A DNA stretch of 64,000 nt from Salinisphaera sp. LB1 (GCF_003177035.1 NZ_CP029488.1:496001-560000); one strand, 5' to 3'. Positions 43,052 through 52,377 are shown, counted from the first letter of the stretch. Numbers and translations: made by a program. Notes: generated from the letters alone by a model not told the origin.

Positions 43052-43614
43052 ACCGCGCCCCCCGCCAGACAATCGCGCAGGCGCAGCAGGCCCCGTCGAA
43101 TCCAGCTCTTGACCGTACCCAGCGGCGCGTCCATGCGCTCGGCGAGCTCCTGATGCGTCAGCCCTTCATAGTAGGCGAGCAGCACGCTTTCGCGCTGCTC
43201 ATCGGACAACTGGCCCAGACAGGCGTTGATCGCAGCCAGTGACTGCTGATTTTCGTTTTCCTGTGCGGGGGACAAGCTCTGTTCATCCTCCAGAAGCGTG
43301 GCGACCCGGTCGGGCTCTTCCGGCATGGCGACTTCGGGGCGTCGCCGCCGCAGCATATCCAACGCACGATAACGCGCGATCGACAACAGCCAGGTCAAGG
43401 GTGCGCCACGCTCCGGCGCGTAGGTATCGGCTTTCTGCCAGATGCGCACATACGCATCCTGCAGTGCATCCTGTGCCCGTTCGGGGCTGCGTAGGATACG
43501 CAGCAACAACGCATAAAGTTGCGGCGAGGTCGCCGCATACAGACGTTTGAACGCCTGCTCGTCGCCACGCGCCGTCGCCGCGAGCCATTCGGCCAGCTGT
43601 TCGCGCTCAGCCAT
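43048..43614 (-). CDS. ECF-type RNA polymerase sigma factor
   Basis: Alternative sigma factor of 188 aa. Region 2: LYALLLRILRSPERAQDALQDAYVRIWQKADTYAP and WLLSIARYRALDMLRRRR. Region 4: LSDEQRESVLLAYYEGLTHQELAERMDAPLGTVKSWIRRGLLRL. It resembles the SigK/RpoE-like group paired with RskA anti-sigmas. ATG 43614 is preferred (AGGG about 7 nt upstream) over the GTG at 43629. It is the first gene of the sigma/anti-sigma operon. Targets are unknown; the nearby flavin oxidoreductase/CFA operon is of a kind controlled by ECF sigma factors elsewhere, which is worth testing. Confidence 0.92.
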   Translation of the reverse strand: MAEREQLAEWLAATARGDEQAFKRLYAATSPQLYALLLRILRSPERAQDALQDAYVRIWQKADTYAPERGAPLTWLLSIARYRALDMLRRRRPEVAMPEEPDRVATLLEDEQSLSPAQENENQQSLAAINACLGQLSDEQRESVLLAYYEGLTHQELAERMDAPLGTVKSWIRRGLLRLRDCLAGGAV

Positions 43615-45112
<1,498 letters not shown>

Positions 45113-45119
45113 ACCCCCG

Positions 45120-46205
45120 ATGCCCTCGCAGCCCGAGCGCATTCTGGTCGTCGGCCCGGCCTGGATCGGCGACATGGTGATGGCGCAGAGCCTGTTCATG
45201 GCGCTGCGCGCACGGCTGCCCGCAGCGACCATCGACGTGCTCGCGCCCGCGGCAACCGCCCGGCTCGTCGCGCGCATGCCCGAAGTGGACGACGCCGTGA
45301 TCATGAACGTCACGCACGGCAAGTTCGCCTGGTCCCGGCGGCGCACGGCGGCGCGGGAACTGCGCGAGCGCGGCTACGACCAGGCCATCGTCCCCCAGCG
45401 CAGCGCCAAGGCCGCACTGGTGCCCTGGCTGGCCGGGATTGCCCGGCGCACCGGCTATCGCGGCGAACTGCGCCCGGGCCTGATCAACGACCTGCGTACG
45501 CTCGACAAGACGCGCTATCCACTCAAGGCCCAGCACTACGCCCTACTCGGCACCGCAGCCGAAGGCGACGCGCTCGGCCCGATGCACTGGCCGCGTCTGA
45601 GCGTTGATGCCGCACGCCAGAACGCGTTGATCGCCGCGCTGGGCCTCGACCTGGATCGGCCGGTGGTCGGCTTCGCGCCGGGCGCGGCCTACGGCGGCGC
45701 CAAGGCCTGGCCGACACGGCACTATGCCGCGCTGGCCGCGCGTCTGGATGCGGCCGGCCAGAGCTGCTGGATCTTCGGCAGCGCCGCCGATCGCGAGGTG
45801 GCCGCCGCGATCGCCGCAGCCGCCCCGAAACACGGCGTGAACCTGGCCGAGCGCACGACCCTGGTCGATATCGTCGATTTAGCCGCGCGCACCACCCAGT
45901 TCGTCGGCAACGATACCGGCGTCATGCATCTGGCCTCGGCCGCCGCGCCCCGCGTGATTGGCCTGTATGGCTCGACCGACCCCGACTATGCTCCGCCGCT
46001 GGCGCCTACCTCGCAGCGTCTGTGGCGCGGTATGGACTGCTCGCCGTGTCGTCGGCGCCAGTGCCCGCTCGGCCATCACGCCTGCATGGAAGACCTGCCG
46101 GTGCGCGATGTCTTCACCGCCTGTACCGATCCGGGAACGGCCACCATCGCCTCGCTGCACGCGATCGCGCATTACCATCCGACGATTCAGAGCCTTTCGG
46201 AATAG
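45120..46205 (+). CDS. waaF: ADP-heptose:LPS heptosyltransferase II
   Basis: GT9-family transferase adding the second heptose to the LPS inner core at the cytoplasmic face of the inner membrane; 361 aa. Motifs: ILVVGPAWIGDMVMAQSLF, VPQRSAKAALVPWLAGI, VVGFAPGAAYGGAKAWPTRHYAALA, and the nucleotide-sugar region FVGNDTGVMHLASAAAPRVIGLYGSTDP. The C-terminal cysteine-rich CSPCRRRQCPLGHHACM is typical of WaaF. Genome position next to hemB is not informative. The presence of this gene supports a Gram-negative with heptose-containing LPS. Confidence 0.93.
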   Translation: MPSQPERILVVGPAWIGDMVMAQSLFMALRARLPAATIDVLAPAATARLVARMPEVDDAVIMNVTHGKFAWSRRRTAARELRERGYDQAIVPQRSAKAALVPWLAGIARRTGYRGELRPGLINDLRTLDKTRYPLKAQHYALLGTAAEGDALGPMHWPRLSVDAARQNALIAALGLDLDRPVVGFAPGAAYGGAKAWPTRHYAALAARLDAAGQSCWIFGSAADREVAAAIAAAAPKHGVNLAERTTLVDIVDLAARTTQFVGNDTGVMHLASAAAPRVIGLYGSTDPDYAPPLAPTSQRLWRGMDCSPCRRRQCPLGHHACMEDLPVRDVFTACTDPGTATIASLHAIAHYHPTIQSLSE

Positions 46206-46287
46206 ACGCCAAGGCCGACTGAGCGTTTGCGCCCGCCGGGCGGCTTGGTCACGATAAACGCCCGTATCCGCCGCGAGCGTTCGTTTC

Positions 46288-47127
46288 ATGTCTCCAGCCC
46301 CTGATCGCTATGCCGTCATTGGCCACCCGGTCGAACACAGCCGGTCGCCGGACATCCATCGCCTGTTCGCCGAGCAGTGCGCGCAGACCATGGACTACAC
46401 CCGGCTGCCGGCCCCCGTCGATGGCTTCGAACGAGTCGCGGGCGAATTCTTCGCTGCCGGCGGTGCTGGGCTGAACGTCACCCTGCCGTTCAAAACGGCT
46501 GCCGCCGAACTGGCGGACCGGTTGACCGAACGCGCCCGCCGGGCCGGCGCGGTGAATACGCTGATGGCCAGCGCCGACGGGCTGGTCGGCGACAACACCG
46601 ACGGCGCCGGCCTGGTCGCCGATCTGGTCGACAATCTGGGCGTGGCGATCGCGGGTCGCCGCCTGCTGATTCTCGGTGCCGGCGGCGCGGTGCGCGGCGT
46701 GGTGCCGAATCTGCTGGCCGCCGGCGCGGCCCGCATCACGATCGCCAATCGCAGTGCCGACAAGGCGCGCGCGATCGCCGACGCCTGTGCGGACATGGGC
46801 GCGGTTTCGGCCTGCGCGCTCGACGCGGCCCCCGCCGATGCCGATCTGGTGATCAACGCCATTTCCGCCGGCCTGACCGAGGGCAGTATGCCGGCGATCG
46901 ACGCGCGCGTGCTGGCCCGCGCCGGCGCGGTCTACGACCTGATCTATGCCGATGCGCCCACGCCGTTCCTGCGCTGGGCAGCCGAACACGGCGTGACGGC
47001 CGGGCGCGACGGTTTCGGCATGCTGGTGGAGCAAGCGGCCGAATCGTTCGCGCTCTGGCGCGGCATCCGTCCGGCGACCGCACCGGTTATCGCCGCGCTG
47101 CGCGACGCCACACGCCGGCCCGGCTGA
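46288..47127 (+). CDS. aroE: Shikimate 5-dehydrogenase
   Basis: NADPH-dependent reduction of 3-dehydroshikimate to shikimate; 279 aa. Substrate motif YAVIGHPVEHSRSPDIHRLF; catalytic Lys/Asp in GLNVTLPFKTAAAEL and GLVGDNTDGAGLVADL; nucleotide-binding LLILGAGGAVRGVVPNLL, with NRSADKAR for NADP; C-terminal DLIYADAPTPFLRWA and GFGMLVEQAAESFALWRG. A third shikimate-pathway gene in the window, unlinked to aroK/aroB. Confidence 0.95.
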   Translation: MSPAPDRYAVIGHPVEHSRSPDIHRLFAEQCAQTMDYTRLPAPVDGFERVAGEFFAAGGAGLNVTLPFKTAAAELADRLTERARRAGAVNTLMASADGLVGDNTDGAGLVADLVDNLGVAIAGRRLLILGAGGAVRGVVPNLLAAGAARITIANRSADKARAIADACADMGAVSACALDAAPADADLVINAISAGLTEGSMPAIDARVLARAGAVYDLIYADAPTPFLRWAAEHGVTAGRDGFGMLVEQAAESFALWRGIRPATAPVIAALRDATRRPG

Positions 47128-47132
47128 ACCGC

Positions 47133-47138
47133 TATAAT
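47133..47138 (+). promoter_or_regulatory. Consensus -10 box almost touching the mntR start codon
   Basis: Perfect TATAAT, 9 nt upstream of the mntR ATG. Initiation 6-9 nt downstream of the box would fall at or within 3 nt of the start codon, giving a leaderless or near-leaderless mRNA. No obvious -35 is present, so the assignment is tentative. Confidence 0.35.
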
Positions 47139-47147
47139 GGTGCGACT

Positions 47148-47633
47148 ATGAACGCACGGTCCCCGGCCCAAGAGCTCGATCACGTTCTGCGCGACGATAC
47201 CTCGGGCGAATTGCTCGACCCGCAGATCCATGCGCGGCAGTACAGCACCGTGCGCAAGGCGCACGAAACCGAGTTGATCGAGGACTACGTCGAACTGATC
47301 GCCGACCTGATCGACGCCAAGGGCGAAGCGCGTGCGGTCGAACTGGCCCAGCGCATGGGCGTGACCCAGGCCACGGTCGGCAAGATGATCCGGCGGATGA
47401 CGGAAGCCGGGCTGGTCACCAGCCAGCCCTATCGCTCGATCTTTCTCACCGAAGCCGGCCATAACATGGCGCGCGTATCGCGCGAGCGGCATATCGTGGT
47501 GTTGCGGTTTCTGCGCGCGCTGGGCGTGTCCGAAGACACCGCGCGCCAGGACGCCGAGGGCGTGGAGCATCACATCTCGGACGAGACCATGGAAATCATG
47601 CGCCGATTCGCGGATGACCGTGAGCCCGGATGA
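47148..47633 (+). CDS. mntR: Manganese-responsive transcriptional regulator (MntR/DtxR family)
   Basis: Metal-dependent repressor, 161 aa. The ATG at 47148 gives the usual polar N-terminal extension (ARSPAQELDHVLRDD). The winged helix contains HETELIEDYVELIADLIDAKGEARAVELAQRMGV (shown in two family blocks) and the recognition helix TQATVGKMIRRMTEAGLV. The dimerisation/metal domain has VLRFLRALGVSEDTARQDAEGVEHHISDE with the Glu/His ligands. Relatives repress mntH/mntP genes; neither is in the window. The next gene starts inside its 3' end. Confidence 0.9.
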   Translation: MNARSPAQELDHVLRDDTSGELLDPQIHARQYSTVRKAHETELIEDYVELIADLIDAKGEARAVELAQRMGVTQATVGKMIRRMTEAGLVTSQPYRSIFLTEAGHNMARVSRERHIVVLRFLRALGVSEDTARQDAEGVEHHISDETMEIMRRFADDREPG

Positions 47634-48339
47634 ATCCACGGCCCCGACCATCCGCCAGACCGAGACCGCGGACGGCCGCCGGCGGATCGAGCATGCCTGG
47701 CCGCGCGAGGCACGCGCCGGGCGCGCCATTCAGGATGCGATCGCCACATACGTGGACACCCGCAATTCGCTGCCGCGCGATATACAGACCGTAGCCGGCG
47801 TGGATATCGGCTTCGAGGATCGCGGCGCCACCACACGCGCCGCAGTCGTGGTGCTCGATCCGGCCGACCTGAGCGTGGTCACGCAGGCGCTGGTGCGCCG
47901 CCCGACCCGCATGCCCTACATTCCGGGCCTGCTGTCGTTCCGCGAGATCCCGGCTGCACTCGATGCACTGGCACAACTCTCGACTCTGCCGGACCTGCTG
48001 ATGGTGGACGGCCACGGCATCGCCCATCCCAGGCGGCTGGGTGTTGCCACCCATCTGGGTCTGGTCAGCGGCCTGCCGACCATCGGCGTGGCCAAGAAAC
48101 GCCTCACCGGCACCTACGACGCCGCGCCCGAACAACGCCTGGCCTGGACCCCGCTCCTGGACGGCCATGAGACCATTGGTGCAGTTCTGCGCTCCCGGGC
48201 TGGCGTTAAGCCAATCTTCATATCGCCCGGGCATCGTATCGATCTCGGTACGGCGATCGAGTGGACCGCACGAACGCTGACGCGTTATCGCCTGCCGGAG
48301 ACGACGCGGGCCGCCGATCGGCTTGCTTCTCGTCGTTGA
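47614..48339 (+). CDS. nfi: Endonuclease V
   Basis: Deoxyinosine-specific repair endonuclease, 241 aa. Motifs: the catalytic Asp in VAGVDIGFEDRG, the wedge motif MPYIPGLLSFREIPA, DLLMVDGHGIAHPRRLGVATHLG with catalytic Asp and the HPRR patch, and VAKKRLTG. C-terminal FISPGHRIDLGTAIEW is also conserved. The 5' end overlaps mntR by 20 nt; the GTG two codons after the ATG is a possible alternative start. Confidence 0.94.
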   Translation: MTVSPDESTAPTIRQTETADGRRRIEHAWPREARAGRAIQDAIATYVDTRNSLPRDIQTVAGVDIGFEDRGATTRAAVVVLDPADLSVVTQALVRRPTRMPYIPGLLSFREIPAALDALAQLSTLPDLLMVDGHGIAHPRRLGVATHLGLVSGLPTIGVAKKRLTGTYDAAPEQRLAWTPLLDGHETIGAVLRSRAGVKPIFISPGHRIDLGTAIEWTARTLTRYRLPETTRAADRLASRR

Positions 48340-48381
48340 CAAGGCGCGCGAGTACGGCGCAGGCCGGCTCGCCGCAAATTT

Positions 48382-48409
48382 TTGGCCGTTTTAATGCAAC
48401 TGTTATGCT
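48382..48409 (+). promoter_or_regulatory. Possible promoter of the glutamine-rich exported protein
   Basis: TTGGCC (48382-48387), 16-nt spacer, TATGCT (48404-48409), in an AT-rich patch 56 nt before the start codon. By-eye prediction. Confidence 0.4.
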
Positions 48410-48464
48410 TTTGCGCGGTCACAGCCGACTCGGTCAATTCCCTACCTAACCTACAGGTTTTTCT

Positions 48465-49040
48465 ATGATCAAACGTTTTTGCATCCTCGGCACACTGGCG
48501 ATTGCCGCGCTGTCGTTCACCGGCATGGCAGTCGCCGCCGATAATGGCGGCCAGAGCAACAGCAGCCAGAACAACACCCAGCAGCTGATGAAGACGTACC
48601 GCTCGGACGCCAAGCAGCTCAAGCAGATCCACGACAAGACCATCAAGAACAACCCGCAACTGGCCAAAGAACAGCAGCAGTTCCAGCAGCAGGTCAAGGG
48701 CGCCATCAAGAAGCAGGGCTACGACATCAAGTCGGGCCAGAAGCGCATGCAGTCGATGGCCAAGAAGCTGCAATCCGGCAAGCTGAATGACAAGCAGCGC
48801 AAGCAGGTCATGCAGAACTTCCAGAACGAGCGTCAGAAGATGGTCAAGGCGCGCAATGCGGCGCTGTCGCAGCCGGCTATCAAGAAATCGGGCCAGAAGC
48901 TCGAAAACGACACCATCGCGGCCATGAAGAAGCAGAACCCGAAGACGCCTCAGCTCATCTCCGAGATGAAGAGCGTGCGCGGCAAGCTTCAGCAGCAGCA
49001 GCAACAACAGCAGTCAGCCGGTTCGAACAACGGCGGCTAG
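48465..49040 (+). CDS. Exported glutamine/lysine-rich coiled-coil protein, unknown function
   Basis: 191 aa. A clear signal peptide (IKRFCILGTLAIAALSFTGM, cleavage near AVAADN) precedes a mature protein almost devoid of hydrophobic clusters: Gln-, Lys-, Asn- and Met-rich, mostly helical and coiled-coil in character (KEQQQFQQQVKGAIKKQGYD, NDKQRKQVMQNFQNERQKM). The C-terminus ends in a run of eight Gln and a Gly/Asn tail. Pattern recalls periplasmic chaperone-like or DUF4168/Spy-like small proteins only loosely; I do not recognise the family. It has its own promoter candidate and terminator, so it is a single-gene unit. Confidence 0.75.
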   Translation: MIKRFCILGTLAIAALSFTGMAVAADNGGQSNSSQNNTQQLMKTYRSDAKQLKQIHDKTIKNNPQLAKEQQQFQQQVKGAIKKQGYDIKSGQKRMQSMAKKLQSGKLNDKQRKQVMQNFQNERQKMVKARNAALSQPAIKKSGQKLENDTIAAMKKQNPKTPQLISEMKSVRGKLQQQQQQQQSAGSNNGG

Positions 49041-49067
49041 CGCTCGCTCGACTCGCCAACGCCCGTC

Positions 49068-49099
49068 AAAGCCCGGCCCGACCAAGGCCGGGCTTTTTT
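49068..49099 (+). terminator. Rho-independent terminator after the glutamine-rich protein
   Basis: AAAGCCCGGCC / GGCCGGGCTTT 11-bp stem, 7-nt loop, then a run of T. It lies between convergent genes and may also serve the minus-strand glutathione transferase, although on that side the T-run is only three. Confidence 0.85.
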
Positions 49100-49102
49100 G
49101 TT

Positions 49103-49774
49103 TCAGGAATGCGCAAAAGCGTACGGCCCGCCCCGCTCGAGCGCCCGCTGGTAGGCCGGCCGGGCATGGATACGCTCGACAAATTCGCGCAGCTTCGGGC
49201 ACCGTTCGCCAGTGCCGCCCCGCGCCATGGCAGCCTCGATGGGAAAGCTCAGCATGATATCGGCGGCGCTGAAGCGCTCGCCCACGAACCACTCGTGACT
49301 GCGCAATTCGTTTTCCAGATAATCGAAATGCAGCAGCCGCTGCGGCCGGATGAACTGCTTTTTGACCTGTCCGCAGATCGCGCGAGCGATCGGCCGCGCC
49401 GGCAGGGGCGTCTTCTTCTCGACGGTGTCAAAGACCAACTGCAATAGCAGCGGCGGCATCAGCGATCCCTCGGCGTAATGCAACCAGTATTGATAGCGCA
49501 GGTGGTCCTCGCTGTCCGGCGCCGGCGCGAGCTGACCGTCGCCGTGCTCGCGTACGATGTAGTCGATGATCAGGCCGGTCTCGGCCACGGTGCGGCGCCC
49601 GTCCGTAATCACCGGCGCCTTGCCGAGCGGATGAACACGCTTGAGCGCATCGGGGGCGAGCTGCGTTTTCGGGTCACGCGCGTAACGTTCGACCTTGTAC
49701 GCGATCGCCAGCTCTTCGAGCAGCCAGAGCACACGCTGCGAACGCGAATTTTCGAGATGGTGAACCGTGATCAT
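49103..49774 (-). CDS. Glutathione S-transferase family protein
   Basis: Cytosolic GST, 223 aa. The N-terminal thioredoxin-fold domain has ITVHHLENSRSQRVLWLLEEL (the Ser/Asn active-site region of the beta/theta-like group), LGKAPVITDGRRTVAETGLIIDYI (cis-Pro and Glu-Thr/Ser glutathione site). The C-terminal helical domain has YWLHYAEGSLMPPLLLQLVF, NELRSHEWFVGERFSAADIMLSFP with the N-capping box, and a typical Arg-rich end. Substrate unknown. It lies 57 nt downstream of the DUF3634-like gene on the same strand. Confidence 0.9.
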   Translation of the reverse strand: MITVHHLENSRSQRVLWLLEELAIAYKVERYARDPKTQLAPDALKRVHPLGKAPVITDGRRTVAETGLIIDYIVREHGDGQLAPAPDSEDHLRYQYWLHYAEGSLMPPLLLQLVFDTVEKKTPLPARPIARAICGQVKKQFIRPQRLLHFDYLENELRSHEWFVGERFSAADIMLSFPIEAAMARGGTGERCPKLREFVERIHARPAYQRALERGGPYAFAHS

Positions 49775-49831
49775 GGCCGGCTTTTATGATGACAATGATG
49801 ACATCGACCATAACCCGACGCGGCGACCTCG

Positions 49832-50113
49832 TCAGCCGACGGCGCGGCTTCCGCCGCCGGGCCCCGGGCCGGACGGCGGCTGCCACACATTGCGGATTGC
49901 CTGCCGGCCGCGCTCGGGGAACCCGCCACCGAAACGCAGTCTTGCCCTGGCCCCGCGGCCCCTGCATTCGATCGTGCCGCGCTCGATACCGTGCAGCCGC
50001 ACGATATCGGCCACCGCGGCAACGAAACCGGCGGGCGGTCGCCCGATGCGGGTGGTGACACGGCCGCCCTGTTCAACGGCGAGTCGGTAATTGATGCGAA
50101 ATCGGTCGAGCAC
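49832..50113 (-). CDS. Small DUF3634-like protein
   Basis: 93 aa, soluble. Recognisable family core: RITYRL-like opening (FRINYRLAVEQGGRVTTRIG), PPAGFVAAVADIVRLHGIERG, and ARLRFGGGFPERGRQAIRNVW, matching DUF3634 proteins of other gammaproteobacteria, which end with a similar QALRNVW segment. Function unknown. The Gly/Pro-rich tail (PPSGPGPGGGSRAVG) is variable. Divergent from hslR with 17 nt between starts, so both promoters must lie inside or across the coding ends. High Arg/Gly content calls for some caution. Confidence 0.6.
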   Translation of the reverse strand: MLDRFRINYRLAVEQGGRVTTRIGRPPAGFVAAVADIVRLHGIERGTIECRGRGARARLRFGGGFPERGRQAIRNVWQPPSGPGPGGGSRAVG

Positions 50114-50130
50114 GTCTTGGCCTCACGGTC

Positions 50131-50568
50131 ATGGCCTGTCAAAGTCTCGGCATGAGCCAAGCATCACGCAAGTCTGAATCGTCAGCCGGACCCGCGGTGC
50201 GGGTCGACAAGTGGCTATGGGCGGCGCGGTTCTTCAAGACCCGCAGCCTGGCCTCGACCGCCGTCAAGGGCGGCAAGATCGAGATCAACGGCCACAAGGC
50301 CAAGCCCAGCGCGACGGTCCGTCCCGGGCATCAATTGCGGGTAACCAAAGGCGAAGTGGTATTCGAGGTCGAGGTCGCCGACGTGGCCGACAAGCGCGGC
50401 CCGGCAAGCCAGGCCGAGGCCCTGTACACCGAAACCGAGGCCAGCCGCGAACACCGCGCCGAGCGCGCCGCCGAGCGCCGGGCGGCGCGTATTTCCATGC
50501 CGCGCCCCACTGCCCGCCCGGACAAGAAACAACGCCGCGAGCTGCGGCGCTTCAAGCACGGTGATTGA
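50131..50568 (+). CDS. hslR: Heat shock protein 15 (S4-domain ribosome-associated)
   Basis: Binds stalled free 50S subunits carrying nascent chains and helps recycle them; 145 aa from the first ATG, or 138 aa from the ATG at 50152; no ribosome site clearly decides. The S4 RNA-binding domain is VRVDKWLWAARFFKTRSLAS, AVKGGKIEINGHKAKPSATV, followed by GHQLRVTKGEVVFEVEV. The C-terminal tail is strongly basic and helical (SREHRAERAAERRAARIS, KKQRRELRRFKHGD), as in Hsp15. Confidence 0.92.
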   Translation: MACQSLGMSQASRKSESSAGPAVRVDKWLWAARFFKTRSLASTAVKGGKIEINGHKAKPSATVRPGHQLRVTKGEVVFEVEVADVADKRGPASQAEALYTETEASREHRAERAAERRAARISMPRPTARPDKKQRRELRRFKHGD

Positions 50569-50679
50569 GGCCCGTCGCAGGCCGGGCCGCCGGGAAGCCG
50601 TGGCGCCGGATTGTCGGCATCCCTTCGGGGCCCGCCCTATCCGTCGGTCGCGGTAGCGCGTGTCAGGCCTCGTCCGGTA

Positions 50680-51174
50680 TCAGCGACAGCTCGCCGGCAG
50701 GTCATCGGCCGGGACCCCCGCATTCACGCTATCGTGCTCCGACGGCGCCGTGCAGCGCCAGGTGATGGTGCCCGAACCGAAGTCGGCGGTCAGGTACACG
50801 ACCTTGTCGTCGATCGCCCCGCCGGCATATCGAATATAAATGCCGGGCGCGTCCGGGTTGTTGTGCCACCAGATTCGCTTGACGTAGCGTCCGCTTGCGG
50901 CGCCGTCCGTACCGCTCGGCATGTTCAGTTCCGCCAGTACGCCATTCCAGGAACCGCTTGTGGGCAGATGGCCATGCATGCTGTAGTACTCGGCCACGGC
51001 CTGCTTGAGCGGCTGGGCGAGCACCAGCCCCTCGGTGATTTTGGCCCGTGTTTCGTAATGGCGATACAAAGGCAGCGCAATGGACGCCAGCACGCCGATG
51101 ATCGCCACCACGATCATGAGCTCGACCAGCGTAAAGCCGGTCTGGCCCCGCCGGTCGGCCGATGCGTCCTGCAT
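50680..51174 (-). CDS. pilA: Type IV major pilin (PilA-like)
   Basis: 164 aa from the ATG at 51174. The class-III leader ends with the prepilin peptidase site [19 protein letters not shown]; Phe+1 and Glu+5 are present. The long N-terminal helix continues [20 protein letters not shown]. The globular head has the pilin pattern [20 protein letters not shown] and a C-terminal disulfide-loop cysteine pair (TWRC ... PASCR, 21 residues apart). This should be the fibre subunit assembled by the PilMNOPQ machinery encoded 40 kb away. The frame is open upstream into the repeat element but without a leader. Convergent with hslR. Confidence 0.9.
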   Translation of the reverse strand: MQDASADRRGQTGFTLVELMIVVAIIGVLASIALPLYRHYETRAKITEGLVLAQPLKQAVAEYYSMHGHLPTSGSWNGVLAELNMPSGTDGAASGRYVKRIWWHNNPDAPGIYIRYAGGAIDDKVVYLTADFGSGTITWRCTAPSEHDSVNAGVPADDLPASCR

Positions 51175-51400
51175 AGTCTGTCCCGTATCCAATCCGAGGC
51201 GGTACTTGTGCCGGCTGCCGCACACGCTGTCAAAACCGGGGCGGCGACGCGGCCGCGGGCACACCGCTGCAATCGCCGCTCCGTCTGGTATTTCACGGGG
51301 TTGCGGATGCCGATCGGGCGGCGCGCCCGAGCACCACGAGCCGATAACCGCTCGGTGGCGCGCACTCATATGCCCCGTGTTCCCGTTGGCGAGTATCGGG

Positions 51401-51671
51401 TAGGGCCTGTTGCTGTTTCGTGTGAGCGCCGCGTTGGAGACCGCAAATCGTGTCCGGCAAGGCGCGAGTCTGGGTCGTGGCGTGCCACGACCCAGACTCG
51501 CAACGCCGCAGGGCTCGATTTGCGGCCCAACCCGAAGGGACAAGCGCTGTTTTGCGGCAATCCAGCGTTGCAGCACGCTTGCGCAGAGTGGACTGCGCGG
51601 CGCGCACTACGCCTCGTCTTGCCGCAAAAAAGCGCTTGGCGCGGACTCGCACGAAACAGCAACAGGCCCTA
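51401..51671. mobile_element. MITE-like palindromic intergenic element
   Basis: About 271 bp with perfect 22-bp terminal inverted repeats: left end begins TAGGGCCTGTTGC (51401-51422) and right end finishes GCAACAGGCCCTA (51650-51671). The outermost bases TA on both sides could be a duplicated TA target, as made by IS630/Tc1-type transposases. Inside: an 18-bp perfect hairpin (51464-51481 with 51484-51501), CCGCAAATCG (51441-51450) with CGATTTGCGG (51516-51525), and a 19-bp arm with one mismatch (51542-51560 with 51619-51637). No convincing ORF or transposase, so non-autonomous. It lies between the pilA start and the ribosome site of the next gene. Confidence 0.7.
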
Positions 51672-51705
51672 GGATGGGCCCACTAATCGACAATGAGGAT
51701 TGTTC

Positions 51706-52377
51706 ATGGGCAAACAGATCGAATTCACCCGACCCGACGGCGCCACCGCCCCCGGTTTCTACGCCGAACCCGACGGCCGGCCGAACGCGCCCGGCATCGT
51801 GGTGATCCAGGAATGGTGGGGCCTCAACGACCAGATCAAGCGCATCGGCCAGCAATGGACCGACGCCGGCTATCGCGTGCTGATTCCTGATCTGTATCGC
51901 GGCGAGAAGGCGCTGGACGCGGCCGAAGCCGAGCACAAGATGGACGACCTGGATTTTTCCGATGCCGCCACCCAGGACGTGCGCGGCGCGCTCCAGTATC
52001 TCAAGCAGGACAGCGCCTCGGTCGGCGTGATCGGTTTCTGCATGGGTGGCGTGCTCGCGGTGCTGGCGGCCATGCATGTGCCCGAGACCGATGTGGCAGT
52101 CTCCTGGTACGGCATTCCGCCCGAGGAGGCCGGCGATGCCAGCGCCATCGACGTACCGTTGCAATGTCATTTCGCCACGCAGGATACGTTCTTCCCGATC
52201 GAACAGGCCGATGCCTTCGAAAAGAAGCTCGAGGCCGGCAACGTCACGCATGAGTGCTATCGCTACGAAGCCCAGCATGCCTTCGGCAACGAGGAATGGG
52301 ATTACTACGATCCCGAAGCCAGCAAGCTCGCCTGGCAACGCAGCATGGCGTTCTTCGAGCGTCATCTGAAAGGCTGA
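51706..52377 (+). CDS. Dienelactone hydrolase family protein
   Basis: Alpha/beta-hydrolase of 223 aa. ATG 51706 follows GAGGA by 6 nt. The catalytic triad is Cys in VGVIGFCMGGVLAV, Asp in CHFATQDTFFP, and His in YEAQHAFGNEE; the conserved Glu is in VVIQEWWGLNDQI. These are the signatures of the carboxymethylenebutenolidase (ClcD/TcbE) family, although chromosomal members often act on unknown esters and no aromatic-degradation genes are near. The MITE-like element ends 34 nt upstream of the start, so its insertion may have changed this gene's promoter. A strong terminator follows. Confidence 0.92.
   Translation: MGKQIEFTRPDGATAPGFYAEPDGRPNAPGIVVIQEWWGLNDQIKRIGQQWTDAGYRVLIPDLYRGEKALDAAEAEHKMDDLDFSDAATQDVRGALQYLKQDSASVGVIGFCMGGVLAVLAAMHVPETDVAVSWYGIPPEEAGDASAIDVPLQCHFATQDTFFPIEQADAFEKKLEAGNVTHECYRYEAQHAFGNEEWDYYDPEASKLAWQRSMAFFERHLKG

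Noticed and set aside
51175-51400. Upstream in-frame extension of the pilin gene
   Set aside because: The extension has no leader peptide and enters the repeat element; the class-III signal begins at 51174.
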